Source: Burkholderia plantarii (lineage in GTDB: Bacteria > Pseudomonadota > Gammaproteobacteria > Burkholderiales > Burkholderiaceae). Taken from it: a stretch of DNA of 64,000 nucleotides. Positions 26,363-34,704 of this stretch are shown here, in pieces (positions within the stretch are counted from its first letter, which is position 1; each line of letters opens with the position of its first letter). Location of the stretch: contig NZ_CP007213.1 in assembly GCF_001411805.1 (NCBI RefSeq), positions 3,286,001 through 3,350,000 of the forward strand, given 5' to 3'. The position numbers and the translations under genes are program-made. A model generated the notes under the pieces. That model searched no databases and had not been told where the DNA came from. It was given only the letters and a program-made list of their open reading frames with translations.

Positions 26363-26395
26363 GCGCGGCGCTGGCGTCATTCGCCAGCGCCGCGC
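26363..26395 (-). terminator. Strong terminator of NCS1 gene
   Basis: GCGCGGCGCTGGCG (26363-26376) and its exact complement (26382-26395) form a perfect 14-bp stem with a 5-base loop. Reading leftwards the stem is followed by GAGGTTTTTCG. It lies 30 bases past the stop of the leftward NCS1 permease. Confidence 0.75.
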
Positions 26396-26425
26396 GCATC
26401 GACCACTCGAGTCAACCCGACGACC

Positions 26426-27847
26426 TCAGCGCGTCACCCCCGCCGCCGCGCCCGCCGGCCGCTGCCGGCGCCGATAGGCGGTATCACGCGTGGCCAGCCA
26501 GTAGTAAAGCGGCGAGGTCAGCACGAGCCCGACCAGCCACGACAGGTCCGCCCCGTCCAGATGGGCCGGCACCGGGCCGGCGTACATCGGCGTGTTCATG
26601 AACGGGATCTGCACCGCGATGCCCACCGCGTAGGCGATCAGCGCCTGCGGGTTGAAGCGGCCGTAGATGCCGCCGTCCACGCGGAAGATCGAGTCGATGT
26701 CGTAGTCGCCCTTGTGGATCACGTAGAAGTCGATCAGGTTGATCGCCGTCCACGGCACCAGCACCACCAGCAGCGCGAGCACGAGATCCACGAGGTTCGA
26801 CACGAAGTTGGTCGACACGCCGATCGCGCCGTAGCAGCAGGCCAGCAGGATCGCGATCGAGAAGCCGGCGCGGGCCCTGGCAGTGGGAATCCAGCGATAC
26901 GCGAAGGTCTGGATCGAGGTGATCGACGAGAGCACCGCGCCGTACAGGTTCAGCGCGTTGTGGCTGATCACGCTGAGCAGGAACAGCACCAGCATCAGCG
27001 AGCCGAACGGGCCGGTGGCCTGCTTGACGGCGTCCATGGTGTCCACGCCCGGCGCGACGGCGAGCGCGGCCACGGCGCCGAACACGAACGCGAGCGACGA
27101 GCCGATCGAGCAGCCGAGGTAGGTGGCCCAGAACGTCGACGACACGCGCACGTCGGCCGGCAGATAGCGCGAATAGTCCGACACGTAAGGAGCGAACGCG
27201 ATCTGCCAGAGCGCCGACAGCGACACGGTGGCGAGCCAGCCGGCGAAGTTGAAGCCGCCGCGCGTGGCGAAATCGGCGGTCTGCACGTGCGTGAAGATGT
27301 AGATGAAGCCGACCGCGATGCCGATGCCGAGCACCCAGGTGCCGATCCGGTTCAGGATGTGGATGAAGCGGTAGCCGATGATGCCGATCAGCCCGGAGCC
27401 GACCGCGCCGATCACGATGCCCACCGGCACCGGCACCGCCGAGGTGATGCCGTGCAGCGACTTGCCGGCCAGCACGATGTTCGAGGCGAAGAACGCCACG
27501 TACATCACGCCGGCGATCACGGTCACCAGCAGCGCGCCCCACGATCCGAACTGCGCGCGGCTCTGGATCATCTGCGGGATGCCCATCTGCGGGCCCTGCG
27601 CCGAGTGCAGCGCCATCAGCACGCCGCCCACGGCCTGTCCGACCAGGATCGCGACGATGCCCCAGAACAGGTTCAGGTGGAAGATCTGCACGCCGAGCGC
27701 GCCGGTCACGATGGGCAGCGGCGCGATGTTGCCGCCGAACCAGAGCGTGAACAGATCGCGCACCTTGCCGTGGCGATCCTCGGGCGGCACATAGCCGATC
27801 GTATGTTTTTCAATCAACGGGGACGCGGTGCGATCCGGGGTGGTCAC
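26426..27847 (-). CDS. NCS1-family nucleobase/hydantoin:cation symporter
   Basis: 473 residues from GTG 27847, chosen because AAGGAG lies 8 bases upstream and the residues after it (VTTPDRTASPLIEKHTIGYVP) match how the family begins. Twelve hydrophobic helices: FTLWFGGNIAPLPIVTGALG, AVGGVLMALHSAQGPQMGIPQM, SALWQIAFAPYVSDYSRYLP, and NFVSNLVDLVLALLVVLVPW. Imports cytosine, purines, allantoin, hydantoins or related N-heterocycles with H+ or Na+. Divergent from a LysR gene at 28665, beyond which lies the FMO/RidA/DUF1028/M20 operon. The set suggests uptake and breakdown of one nitrogen compound. Confidence 0.92.
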   Translation of the reverse strand: MTTPDRTASPLIEKHTIGYVPPEDRHGKVRDLFTLWFGGNIAPLPIVTGALGVQIFHLNLFWGIVAILVGQAVGGVLMALHSAQGPQMGIPQMIQSRAQFGSWGALLVTVIAGVMYVAFFASNIVLAGKSLHGITSAVPVPVGIVIGAVGSGLIGIIGYRFIHILNRIGTWVLGIGIAVGFIYIFTHVQTADFATRGGFNFAGWLATVSLSALWQIAFAPYVSDYSRYLPADVRVSSTFWATYLGCSIGSSLAFVFGAVAALAVAPGVDTMDAVKQATGPFGSLMLVLFLLSVISHNALNLYGAVLSSITSIQTFAYRWIPTARARAGFSIAILLACCYGAIGVSTNFVSNLVDLVLALLVVLVPWTAINLIDFYVIHKGDYDIDSIFRVDGGIYGRFNPQALIAYAVGIAVQIPFMNTPMYAGPVPAHLDGADLSWLVGLVLTSPLYYWLATRDTAYRRRQRPAGAAAGVTR

Positions 27848-28664
27848 GATGAAGTCTCCTTGCCTGCGCGGGTGACCGCGCGCTGTTACCGGTTCAAGGC
27901 TTGCCTGAACCCCTGCATCAATCATCGGCCGGCACGCGGCGCCGCGAGGCCGCCCCGAATCCGTGTCTTGCTTCGAAATCCGAATCAATTGCGAATGCGC
28001 GGCGCCCGTGGGCGGCGGCACGGTTCGACGGCGTCGTCACGCCTTCGCATGTCGCCCCGCTCGATACCGCCCCGCTTTTCCGGGTGCCTGGCCCGCCCGA
28101 TGAAGGCCGGTCGACGCCGCCCGCCGCGCTCGCCCCTGCGAGTCCGCCACCGCGCCGCCATACTCGCTTCATCCGCCAGCCGTTTGATGTGAAACAAATT
28201 TAGCGAAGCCGATAATATTTGAGAAATATCGTTTTAGTGGGTCTTGCAAAGCTTTTTGCTATGTTCGTTTTTGAGACACGGCTGGCACAAAAACGGTGCC
28301 GGATCGCACCGGAAGCGACCCGAAAACGGGCCGCGGAGCCGTGTCCGGCGTGGGTTTTCGCGTGACGGGGACGGCGTCGGGGCGACCGCCGGCGCGTGCG
28401 CCGTGACACCGGACCCGCGGGTTTTCACGACCTTTCGTTTTCACCGGGGTTGGCGAACGGAGGCATGGCGCGCGCGGGCGGGACCGCTACCGCGCGCGTC
28501 GAAGCACATTCGCGGCCGCGATCAAAAATAAAATTTATGCTCGCGCCATATGATAAAAATCGGCCGCCGGCGCGCATCCGGGCGCACGGCCTGCGGTAAG
28601 GTACCAACCGGAACGACGAACGCCGGCCCGGCGCCCCGTGCGCGGCCGGGCAGCAGAGGTGGAT
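27848..28664. other. Divergent region between NCS1 and LysR genes, with dyads
   Basis: About 820 bases with no supported gene. Structures: a hairpin in the NCS1 leader (GGTTCA 27891-27896, GGC, TT loop, GCC, TGAACC 27906-27911, one bulge); an AT-rich imperfect dyad 28210-28231 (CGATA...ATATCG) that stands out in this G+C-rich DNA; and GCAAA-GCTT-TTTGC at 28246-28259. The last two are candidate LysR operators. Confidence 0.45.
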
Positions 28665-29606
28665 GTGGCCTTCTATACATTGCGACAACTGAAATACTTC
28701 GTGACCACGGTCGAGGCCGGCAGCGTGGCCGAGGCTTCGCGGCAGCTGTACATCGCGCAGCCCTCGATCTCGAACGCGATCAAGGGCCTGGAGGAAAGCT
28801 TCGGCGTGAAGCTGTTCATCCGCCATCACGCGCAGGGCGTGTCGCTCACGCCGAGCGGCACGCGCTTCTACCGCAAGGCGCAGGAACTGCTGCGCATGGC
28901 CCACGAGTTCGAGCAGAACGCGCTGGCCGACAACGACGTGGTGACGGGCCAGATCGACATCGGCTGCTTCGAGACGGTGGCGCCGCTCTACCTGCCGCAA
29001 CTGATCGCGGGGTTTCGCGAGCTCTACCCGGGCGTCCACATCCGGATTCGCGACGGCGACCAGCAGGAACTCGTGCAGGGCCTCACGGCCGGCACCTTCG
29101 ACGTGGCGTTCCTCTACGACCACGAGCTGGACGGCACGATCGAGACCGAACCGCTGATGCCGCCGCAGCGCCCCTACGTGCTGCTGCCGGAAAACCACCG
29201 TTTCGCGGAACAGACGCAGGTGTCGCTGCGCGACCTCTGCGTCGAGCCGATGATCCTGCTCGACGTGCAGCCGAGCCGCACCTACTTCGTGAGCCTGTTC
29301 CACGCACTCGGGCTCACGCCGAACATCGTGTTCGGCTCGCCGTCGATCGAGATGGTGCGCGGCATGGTGGGCCAGGGCTTCGGCTTCTCGCTGCTGGTCA
29401 CGCGCCCGCATTCCGAATGCACCTACGACGGCAAGAAGGTCGTGACGATCGGCATCGCCGAGCCGGTGGCCACCTCGGGGCTCGTCAGCGCCCGGCTCAA
29501 GCGCGGCCAGCTGACGAAGCCGGCGCAGCTGTTCGTCGACTTCTGCCGCGAACGGCTCACCGAGCTGAGCGCGCGCCCGCGCCACGCGGAGCCCGACGAC
29601 GAATGA
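28665..29606 (+). CDS. LysR-family transcriptional regulator
   Basis: 313 residues from GTG 28665 (VAFYTLRQLKYFVTTVEAGSV), with AGAGG just upstream; GTG 28659 is equally in frame. HTH: EASRQLYIAQPSISNAIKGLEESFG. Effector domain contains GQIDIGCFETVAPLYLPQLIAGF and DVAFLYDHELDGTIETEPL. Divergent from the NCS1 permease and convergent with the M20 gene that ends the FMO/RidA operon, so it is the likely regulator of both. Terminates at the convergent hairpins 29611-29693. Confidence 0.92.
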   Translation: MAFYTLRQLKYFVTTVEAGSVAEASRQLYIAQPSISNAIKGLEESFGVKLFIRHHAQGVSLTPSGTRFYRKAQELLRMAHEFEQNALADNDVVTGQIDIGCFETVAPLYLPQLIAGFRELYPGVHIRIRDGDQQELVQGLTAGTFDVAFLYDHELDGTIETEPLMPPQRPYVLLPENHRFAEQTQVSLRDLCVEPMILLDVQPSRTYFVSLFHALGLTPNIVFGSPSIEMVRGMVGQGFGFSLLVTRPHSECTYDGKKVVTIGIAEPVATSGLVSARLKRGQLTKPAQLFVDFCRERLTELSARPRHAEPDDE

Positions 29607-29610
29607 AACG

Positions 29611-29693
29611 GGCCGCGCCCGCCGACGCGGCGCGCGGCCCCGAGGATGCCAGGATGAAGGCGCGGGCGCGGTGGAGAATCTCCCCCCGCGCCC
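29611..29693. terminator. Convergent hairpins between LysR and M20 genes
   Basis: Two stems: GGGCCGCGC (29611-29619) with GCGCGGCCC (29633-29641), and GGGCGCGG (29664-29671) with CCGCGCCC (29686-29693), whose loop is itself GGAGA/TCTCC. They fill the space between the tail-to-tail genes and probably stop transcription both ways. No long T-runs. Confidence 0.5.
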
Positions 29694-29709
29694 GGCCGGT
29701 CGAGCCGGC

Positions 29710-30897
29710 TCAGCCGGCCACCGCCAGATGCCCGGCCAGCCGCGCCAGCATCGCGTCGCAGCGTTCGAGCTGCTCGATGCTGACGAACTCGTCGGGCTTG
29801 TGCCCCTGATCCATGCTGCCCGGCCCGCACACCACGGTCGGGATCCCCGAACGCTCGAACAGGCCGCCCTCGGTGCCGAACGCCACCGTGCCGAACTCGC
29901 GGGAGCCGCAGAGCAGCGCGAGCAGCTCGGCCGCCTCGCTGTCGGGCGGCGTGGCGAGCGCCGGATAGGCCGACAGCGGCTGGAAGCGGATGCCGGTGTC
30001 GGGCTGCACGGCGCGCATCCTCGGCAGCAATTCCGATTCGGCGTAGTGGCCCAGCTGGTCGGCGACCTGCTGCGCCTCGAAGCCCGGCAGCGCGCGCACC
30101 TCGAAATCGAATTCGCATTCGGCCGGCACGATGTTGAGCGCGCGCCCGCCGTGGATCACGCCCGTCTGCACGGTCGAGAACGGCGGATCGAAACGTGCGT
30201 CGTGATGCTCGGGCGCGGCGAGGTCGCTGCCGATCTCGCCGAGCCGGCCGATCAGCTTCGCCGCGTATTCGATCGCGTTCACGCCGTAGGGCGCGTAGGC
30301 CGAGTGGCAGGCGGCGCCCTTCACGTGGCAGCGCATCGCGAGCTTGCCCTTGTGGCCGAGCACCGGCTTCAGCCCGGTCGGCTCGCCGATCAGGCACAGG
30401 CGCGGCCGGGGTTCGCGCCGCTCCAGCTCGGCCAGCATCGGCCGCACGCCGAGGCAGCCCACTTCCTCGTCGTAGGAGAACGCCAGATGCACGGGCAGCG
30501 TCAGCTCGCGTTCGAGAAAGCGCGGCACCGCCGCGAGCACCGAGGCGAGGAAGCCCTTCATGTCGGCCGTGCCGCGCCCGTACAGGCGCCCGTCGCGCTC
30601 GGTCAGCCGGAACGGCTCGACGCTCCAGGCCTGGCCGTCCACCGGCACCACGTCGGTATGGCCCGACAGCACGATGCCGCCGCGCTCGCGCGGGCCGATC
30701 GTCGCGAACAGGTTCGCCTTGGTGCGCTCGGCGTTGTGGAACAGCTCGCTCTCGACACCGAACCCGGCCAGGTAGTCGCGCACGAATTCGATCAGCTCGA
30801 GGTTCGAGTCCCGGCTGACGGTGGCGAAGCCGATCAGCCGCGCGAGCAGCTCGCGGCTGGTCATCGGCCCGGTCGCCGGATGCGCCGCCTCACTCAT
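29710..30897 (-). CDS. M20 deacetylase, acetylornithine-deacetylase (ArgE) family
   Basis: 395 residues. Metal and catalytic motifs are intact: VLSGHTDVVPVDGQAW, YGRGTADMKGFLASVL, AFSYDEEVGCLGVRPML and CLIGEPTGLKPVLGHKGKLA. Close to the ArgE branch, which removes N-acyl groups from amino acids. Last gene of the operon FMO-RidA-RidA-DUF1028-M20; its ATG lies 8 bases inside the end of the DUF1028 gene. This context points to deacylation of an N-acyl intermediate of a catabolic pathway rather than arginine synthesis, because no arg genes are nearby. Confidence 0.9.
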   Translation of the reverse strand: MSEAAHPATGPMTSRELLARLIGFATVSRDSNLELIEFVRDYLAGFGVESELFHNAERTKANLFATIGPRERGGIVLSGHTDVVPVDGQAWSVEPFRLTERDGRLYGRGTADMKGFLASVLAAVPRFLERELTLPVHLAFSYDEEVGCLGVRPMLAELERREPRPRLCLIGEPTGLKPVLGHKGKLAMRCHVKGAACHSAYAPYGVNAIEYAAKLIGRLGEIGSDLAAPEHHDARFDPPFSTVQTGVIHGGRALNIVPAECEFDFEVRALPGFEAQQVADQLGHYAESELLPRMRAVQPDTGIRFQPLSAYPALATPPDSEAAELLALLCGSREFGTVAFGTEGGLFERSGIPTVVCGPGSMDQGHKPDEFVSIEQLERCDAMLARLAGHLAVAG

Positions 30898-31567
30898 CGC
30901 CGGGCACCCCGTAGCTCGGCGCGACGGTCGGATTGATCGCGCGCGTCAGGTAGTCGGCCATCTGCGGGCGGTAGGCCTGCCACAGCGCGTCGAGTTCGCC
31001 GATCGGGTCGGCCTCGGCCCAGTCCACGCGCAGGTCGACGATCGGCCAGGTCACGTCGCCGGCGATCTTCAGCGCGGCCGAATGGATCGGCCCCGCCTCG
31101 CCGCCCGCCGCGACGGCGGCCTGCATCGCCGCGATCAGGCGGTCGGCGAGCGCGCCGGGCGTGGTTTCGAAGGCCGGCACCATCGCCTCGATCACCTTCG
31201 GGTCCGACAGCAGGTTGCCGGCGGCCACGCACTGCTCGCCCGCCACCGCGTGGTGCAGGCCGAGCGATTCCTTGCCGCTGAACAGCGCGGTGCGGCCCTG
31301 GCCGTCGATCACCGTCACCTGCCGGTACTGGCTCCAGCCGTTCGCGCTGAGCGCGCGGTCGAGCGCGGCGGCCGGATCGAGCTGGCCGGCCTCGAGCAGG
31401 TCGAGGATCTGCGGGCCGAGCGCGGGCAGCGTGACGTTCTGCGTGGCCACCGCGCCCACGCCGGCGCGCACCCACGGGCAGCGCGCGCCCACCGCGATGC
31501 TCGACGAGCTGATCGCGATGCCGAGCTGCCCGGTTTCCTGACACCGTCCGACGATCGAGAAAGTCAT
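30890..31567 (-). CDS. DUF1028 protein (Ntn-hydrolase-like)
   Basis: 225 residues: MTFSIVGRCQETGQLGIAIS, SSIAVGARCPWVRAGVGAVATQN, LPALGPQILDLLEAG, and VAGEQCVAAGNLLSDPKVIEAMV are the diagnostic blocks of DUF1028 (COG3342). The fold is thought to be related to Ntn hydrolases, which would make an N-terminal Thr/Ser the nucleophile after processing; that is inference. The reaction is unknown. Overlaps the M20 gene and is 10 bases from the RidA gene, so it is firmly inside the operon. Confidence 0.88.
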   Translation of the reverse strand: MTFSIVGRCQETGQLGIAISSSSIAVGARCPWVRAGVGAVATQNVTLPALGPQILDLLEAGQLDPAAALDRALSANGWSQYRQVTVIDGQGRTALFSGKESLGLHHAVAGEQCVAAGNLLSDPKVIEAMVPAFETTPGALADRLIAAMQAAVAAGGEAGPIHSAALKIAGDVTWPIVDLRVDWAEADPIGELDALWQAYRPQMADYLTRAINPTVAPSYGVPGDE

Positions 31568-31577
31568 GTCCGTCTCC

Positions 31578-32015
31578 TTATGCCTGCGCGGGCGCCCGGT
31601 GGTCCGGGATCACCGCGATCACGTCGATTTCCATCAGCCATTGCGGCTGCCCCAGCGCGCTGACCACCAGCCCCGTCGAGATCGGAAACACGCCCTTGAG
31701 CCACTTGCCCACTTCCTGATAGACGGCCTCGCGGTAGCGCGGGTCGATCAGGAACGTGGTGGTCTTGACGATGTGCGAAAGGTCGCTGCCGGCTTCCTCC
31801 AGCAACTGCTTGACGTTCTTCATCGCCTGCTCGGCCTGCGCGCGCGCGTCGCCGAGGCCCACCAGGTTGCCGTCGAAATCGGTGCCCACCTGGCCGCGCA
31901 CGTAGACCGTGTTGCCGGCGCGCACGGCCTGGCACAGGTCATTGTCGAGCGTCTGGTTCGGATACGTGTCCTTCGTATTGAACATCCGGATGCGGGTGTG
32001 CGTCGGTTCGCTCAT
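31578..32015 (-). CDS. RidA-family protein, copy 1
   Basis: 145 residues, YjgF/YER057c/UK114 fold: NTVYVRGQVGTDFDGNLVGLGD, AQAEQAMKNVKQLLEEAGSD, LSHIVKTTTFLIDPRYR, and LMEIDVIAVIPD. The conserved Arg of imine deaminases (Arg105 in Escherichia coli RidA) falls in the FPISTGLVV segment, where there is no Arg, so it probably belongs to the non-canonical Rid groups and uses another substrate. Nearly identical to the next upstream gene, with about ten substitutions across some 134 aligned residues. The carboxyl tail is DHRAPAQA. Confidence 0.9.
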   Translation of the reverse strand: MSEPTHTRIRMFNTKDTYPNQTLDNDLCQAVRAGNTVYVRGQVGTDFDGNLVGLGDARAQAEQAMKNVKQLLEEAGSDLSHIVKTTTFLIDPRYREAVYQEVGKWLKGVFPISTGLVVSALGQPQWLMEIDVIAVIPDHRAPAQA

Positions 32016-32100
32016 GAATCCACCTCGTCGATTGCGATTCGATAAAAAAGCCGCGCCGCCGCGATCGAAATCCGGCGGCGCCAGTCGTGCGGGCCCGCGC

Positions 32101-32535
32101 TCAGGCCGTGGCGGCCGGCTTCCAGCCGTCCGGGATCACGGCGATCACGTCGATCTCCATCAGCCATTCCGGCTGGCCCAGCGCCACCACGGTCAGGCCG
32201 GTCGAGATGGGATGCACGCCCTTGAGCCACTTGCCCACCTCGCGGTAGACGGGCTCGCGATAACGCGGATCGATCAGGTAGGTGGTGGTCTTGACGATGT
32301 GCGAGAGATCGCTGCCGGCTTCCTCCAGCAGCTGCTTGACGTTCTTCATCGCCTGCTCGGCCTGCGCGCGCGCGTCGCCGAGGCCCACCAGGTTGCCGTC
32401 GAAGTCGGTGCCGATCTGGCCACGCACGTAGACGGTGTTGCCGGCCCGCACGGCCTGGCAGAGGTCGTTGTCGAGCGACTGGTTCGGGTAGGTATCCCTG
32501 GTGTTGAACATCCGGATACGGGTATGGGTGGGCAT
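32101..32535 (-). CDS. RidA-family protein, copy 2
   Basis: 144 residues, same domain and order of motifs as the copy at 31578 (NTVYVRGQIGTDFDGNLVG, LSHIVKTTTYLIDPRYR, HPISTGLTVVALGQP). It also lacks the canonical substrate-binding Arg. A recent tandem duplication is evident from the extended identity in protein and DNA. Differences cluster around the putative active site (F/Y, A/P, F/H, V/T, S/V), which may mean divergence in specificity; the two could form mixed trimers. Its ATG overlaps the FMO stop by one base. Confidence 0.9.
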   Translation of the reverse strand: MPTHTRIRMFNTRDTYPNQSLDNDLCQAVRAGNTVYVRGQIGTDFDGNLVGLGDARAQAEQAMKNVKQLLEEAGSDLSHIVKTTTYLIDPRYREPVYREVGKWLKGVHPISTGLTVVALGQPEWLMEIDVIAVIPDGWKPAATA

Positions 32536-33878
32536 CAGTTCACTCCGATTTCGCTGGGGCTCGGCGCTTGCGCGCCGGCGATCGTGGCGCGCGATTCGCT
32601 CGCCGCCTGCGCGTGGCGCTCGGCGCCGTCTCGATACGACAGGTATTTGCGCTGGGTGGCGATGTGGTCGGCCACGTGCTTCGCGTCGTGCCACACGCCC
32701 CAGATGAAGCTCGAACCGCGCCGCGACTGCCACGGCAGGCCGAGGAAATAGATGCCGGGCTCGCTCGACACGCCGCGCTGGTGCCTCGGCTTGCCCTTCG
32801 CGTCGAACGCGTCCACCTGCAGCCAGCGGTAGTCGACGGCGTAGCCGGTGGCCCAGATGATCGAGGTGACGCCGGCGCGCGCCAGGTCGAGTTCGAGCAG
32901 CGGCTGCGCGAGGCAGGCCGGATCGGCCGGGATCACGCGCGCCTCGGGTTCCTCGGGCAGGTCCAGGCCGTTGCGCGCGACGTAGGCGTCGGCCTCGTCG
33001 AGCAGCGAGAGGTAGTTCTCGTCGCCGCGCGCGATGTTGGCGGCCAGGTCGGCCTCGAAGCTCACCACCTCGCCGTCGAACGCGCGGGTCAGGCCGACCA
33101 GTTGCACGCCCTGGTTGGCGAGGCGCCGGAAATCGACGGTGTGGCCGCCGCGCGCGCCGCTGACGGCGATCGTCACGTGCTCGCGGCCCGGCTGCGCGGC
33201 CTCGGCGTCCCACTTGCCGAGCACGCCGAGCCACCAGCAGAAGTCGCGGTTGCGGTAGGCGCGCGGCGGGCGGTCGTGCGGGCCGACCGACAGGTAGACG
33301 TCGCGGCCCGCGCGCTGCAGCTCGTCGGCGATCTGCACGCCGGAGGAGCCCGCGCCCACCACCAGCACGCCGCCCGCGGGCAGCTGCTGCGGGTTGTGAT
33401 AGTCGGCCGAATGAAGCTGCGTGAGCGTGGAGGTGGCCGGCGCGATCGGCGGAATCACCGGGCGCTGGAACGGGCCGGTGGCCACCACCACGCGGCTCGC
33501 CTCGATCGTGCCGTCGCTGGTCTCGATCGTGAAGCCGGGGCGGCCCTGGTTTCGCACCACCTTCGTGACCTCGACGCCGGTACGGATCGGCGCGTTGAAC
33601 TTCCTCGCATAGGCTTCGAAATAGTCGGCCACGCGATCCTTCGAGGCGAACGCATCGGGATCGAGATCGTCGAATTCGAGGCCGGGGAAACGGTCGTGCC
33701 AGGCCGGTCCGTTCGCCACCAGCGAATCCCAGCGGCCGGTGCGCCAGCGCTCGGCGATCCGGTCGCGCTCGAGCACCAGGTGCGGCACCCCGAGCTTGCC
33801 CAGATGTTCGCTCATCGCGACGCCGGCCTGGCCGGCGCCGACGACGAGCGTGTCTACGACTGTGTTCTCGACTGTCAT
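32535..33878 (-). CDS. Flavin-containing monooxygenase-like NAD(P)/FAD oxidoreductase
   Basis: 447 residues from ATG 33878 (MTVENTVVDTLVVGAGQAG), with AGAGGA upstream; a start at 33911 is also open. FAD site VVGAGQAGVAMSEHLGKLG, then WDSLVANGPAWHDRFPG, the FMO/YUCCA-like linker QLHSADYHNPQQL, and NADP site LVVGAGSSGVQIADELQ. C-terminal IIWATGYAVDYRWL and PGIYFLGLPWQSRRGSSFIWG are typical of this subfamily. Predicted to oxygenate a nitrogen or carbon centre of a small substrate using NADPH and O2. First gene of the operon, so the pathway likely begins with an oxidation that yields an imine or enamine for the Rid proteins. Confidence 0.9.
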   Translation of the reverse strand: MTVENTVVDTLVVGAGQAGVAMSEHLGKLGVPHLVLERDRIAERWRTGRWDSLVANGPAWHDRFPGLEFDDLDPDAFASKDRVADYFEAYARKFNAPIRTGVEVTKVVRNQGRPGFTIETSDGTIEASRVVVATGPFQRPVIPPIAPATSTLTQLHSADYHNPQQLPAGGVLVVGAGSSGVQIADELQRAGRDVYLSVGPHDRPPRAYRNRDFCWWLGVLGKWDAEAAQPGREHVTIAVSGARGGHTVDFRRLANQGVQLVGLTRAFDGEVVSFEADLAANIARGDENYLSLLDEADAYVARNGLDLPEEPEARVIPADPACLAQPLLELDLARAGVTSIIWATGYAVDYRWLQVDAFDAKGKPRHQRGVSSEPGIYFLGLPWQSRRGSSFIWGVWHDAKHVADHIATQRKYLSYRDGAERHAQAASESRATIAGAQAPSPSEIGVN

Positions 33879-34132
33879 CGCGAATTCCTCTGAAATGCTG
33901 TTTCCGTCCACGGCGTCGGCACCGTGGCTCGCATGAATGGAATTCTGTTCAGAGCCGGGGATTCGCGAAATGATGTTTTTTGTGGTCGCTGGCTAGGAAA
34001 AAGCTGGAGGCCCGCGCCAGGCCTCGCGCGGCGGCCGGTGCCGCACCGTCGCGGCGCGCCGGGGCGCCGGCGCGGGGCGTGCCTGCCCGTTTCGGGTGCC
34101 GGATCGGCACCACGCGGCCGCCGTGGCGTCGG

Positions 34133-34600
34133 AACCGCACGCCCTGCGCGAGGCCGCCGTCCACCAGGAAGCTGGTGCCGGTCGTGAAGCTCGCGGCGCG
34201 GCCGGGGAGGAACACCGTCGCGCGCGCCACCTCGTCGGGCCGCGCCATGCGCCCCATCGGGTTGGCCGCGGGGCAGGCCTGGAATGTGTCGGGCGGCTCG
34301 CGCTTGCTCCGGCCCCACACGCCGTCCTCGAAATAGACGTTGCCGGGCGGACACCGCGTTGACGCGGATGCCTTCACGCGTGGCGCGCCGACAGCGTCTT
34401 GCCGTAGTGGATCAGCGCCGCCTTCAGCACGCCATGGGGCTCGGCGAAGCGCTCGACCTCGCGGCCCGGCACGCTCGAGATCAGCACCACCGAGGCAGCC
34501 CGCGACTGGCGCAGGCAGCGCCGCACTGACGAAGCCGACCGTGCCGAGCAGGTCGGTATCGAACGCGCGCCGCCACGCGGCCGGATCGCCGCCGGTGCAT
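34133..34600 (-). pseudogene. Short-chain dehydrogenase/reductase, frameshifted and truncated
   Basis: Pieces of an SDR can be read in different minus-strand frames: DPAAWRRAFDTDLLGTVGFV, then SRAASVVLISSVPGREVERF and EPHGVLKAALIHYGKTLSA in another frame, then PGNVYFEDGVW, NPMGRMARPDEVARATVFLPG and GTSFLVDGGLAQGVRF. The N-terminal nucleotide-binding part is absent, at least two frameshifts are present, the catalytic Tyr of the YxxxK motif reads as His (EPHGVLKAAL), and the normal stop after GVRF reads as CGA. A dead gene downstream of the adhesin gene. Confidence 0.75.
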
Positions 34601-34704
34601 GCCGGCGGCTGCTTGACGCCTCGCGGCCACAACGACATCGTCTCGCGAGCCTCCGGCCCGACGCCGCGTGTCCCCCGGGCCGACGCGGCTGCAAGGCATG
34701 CCGC

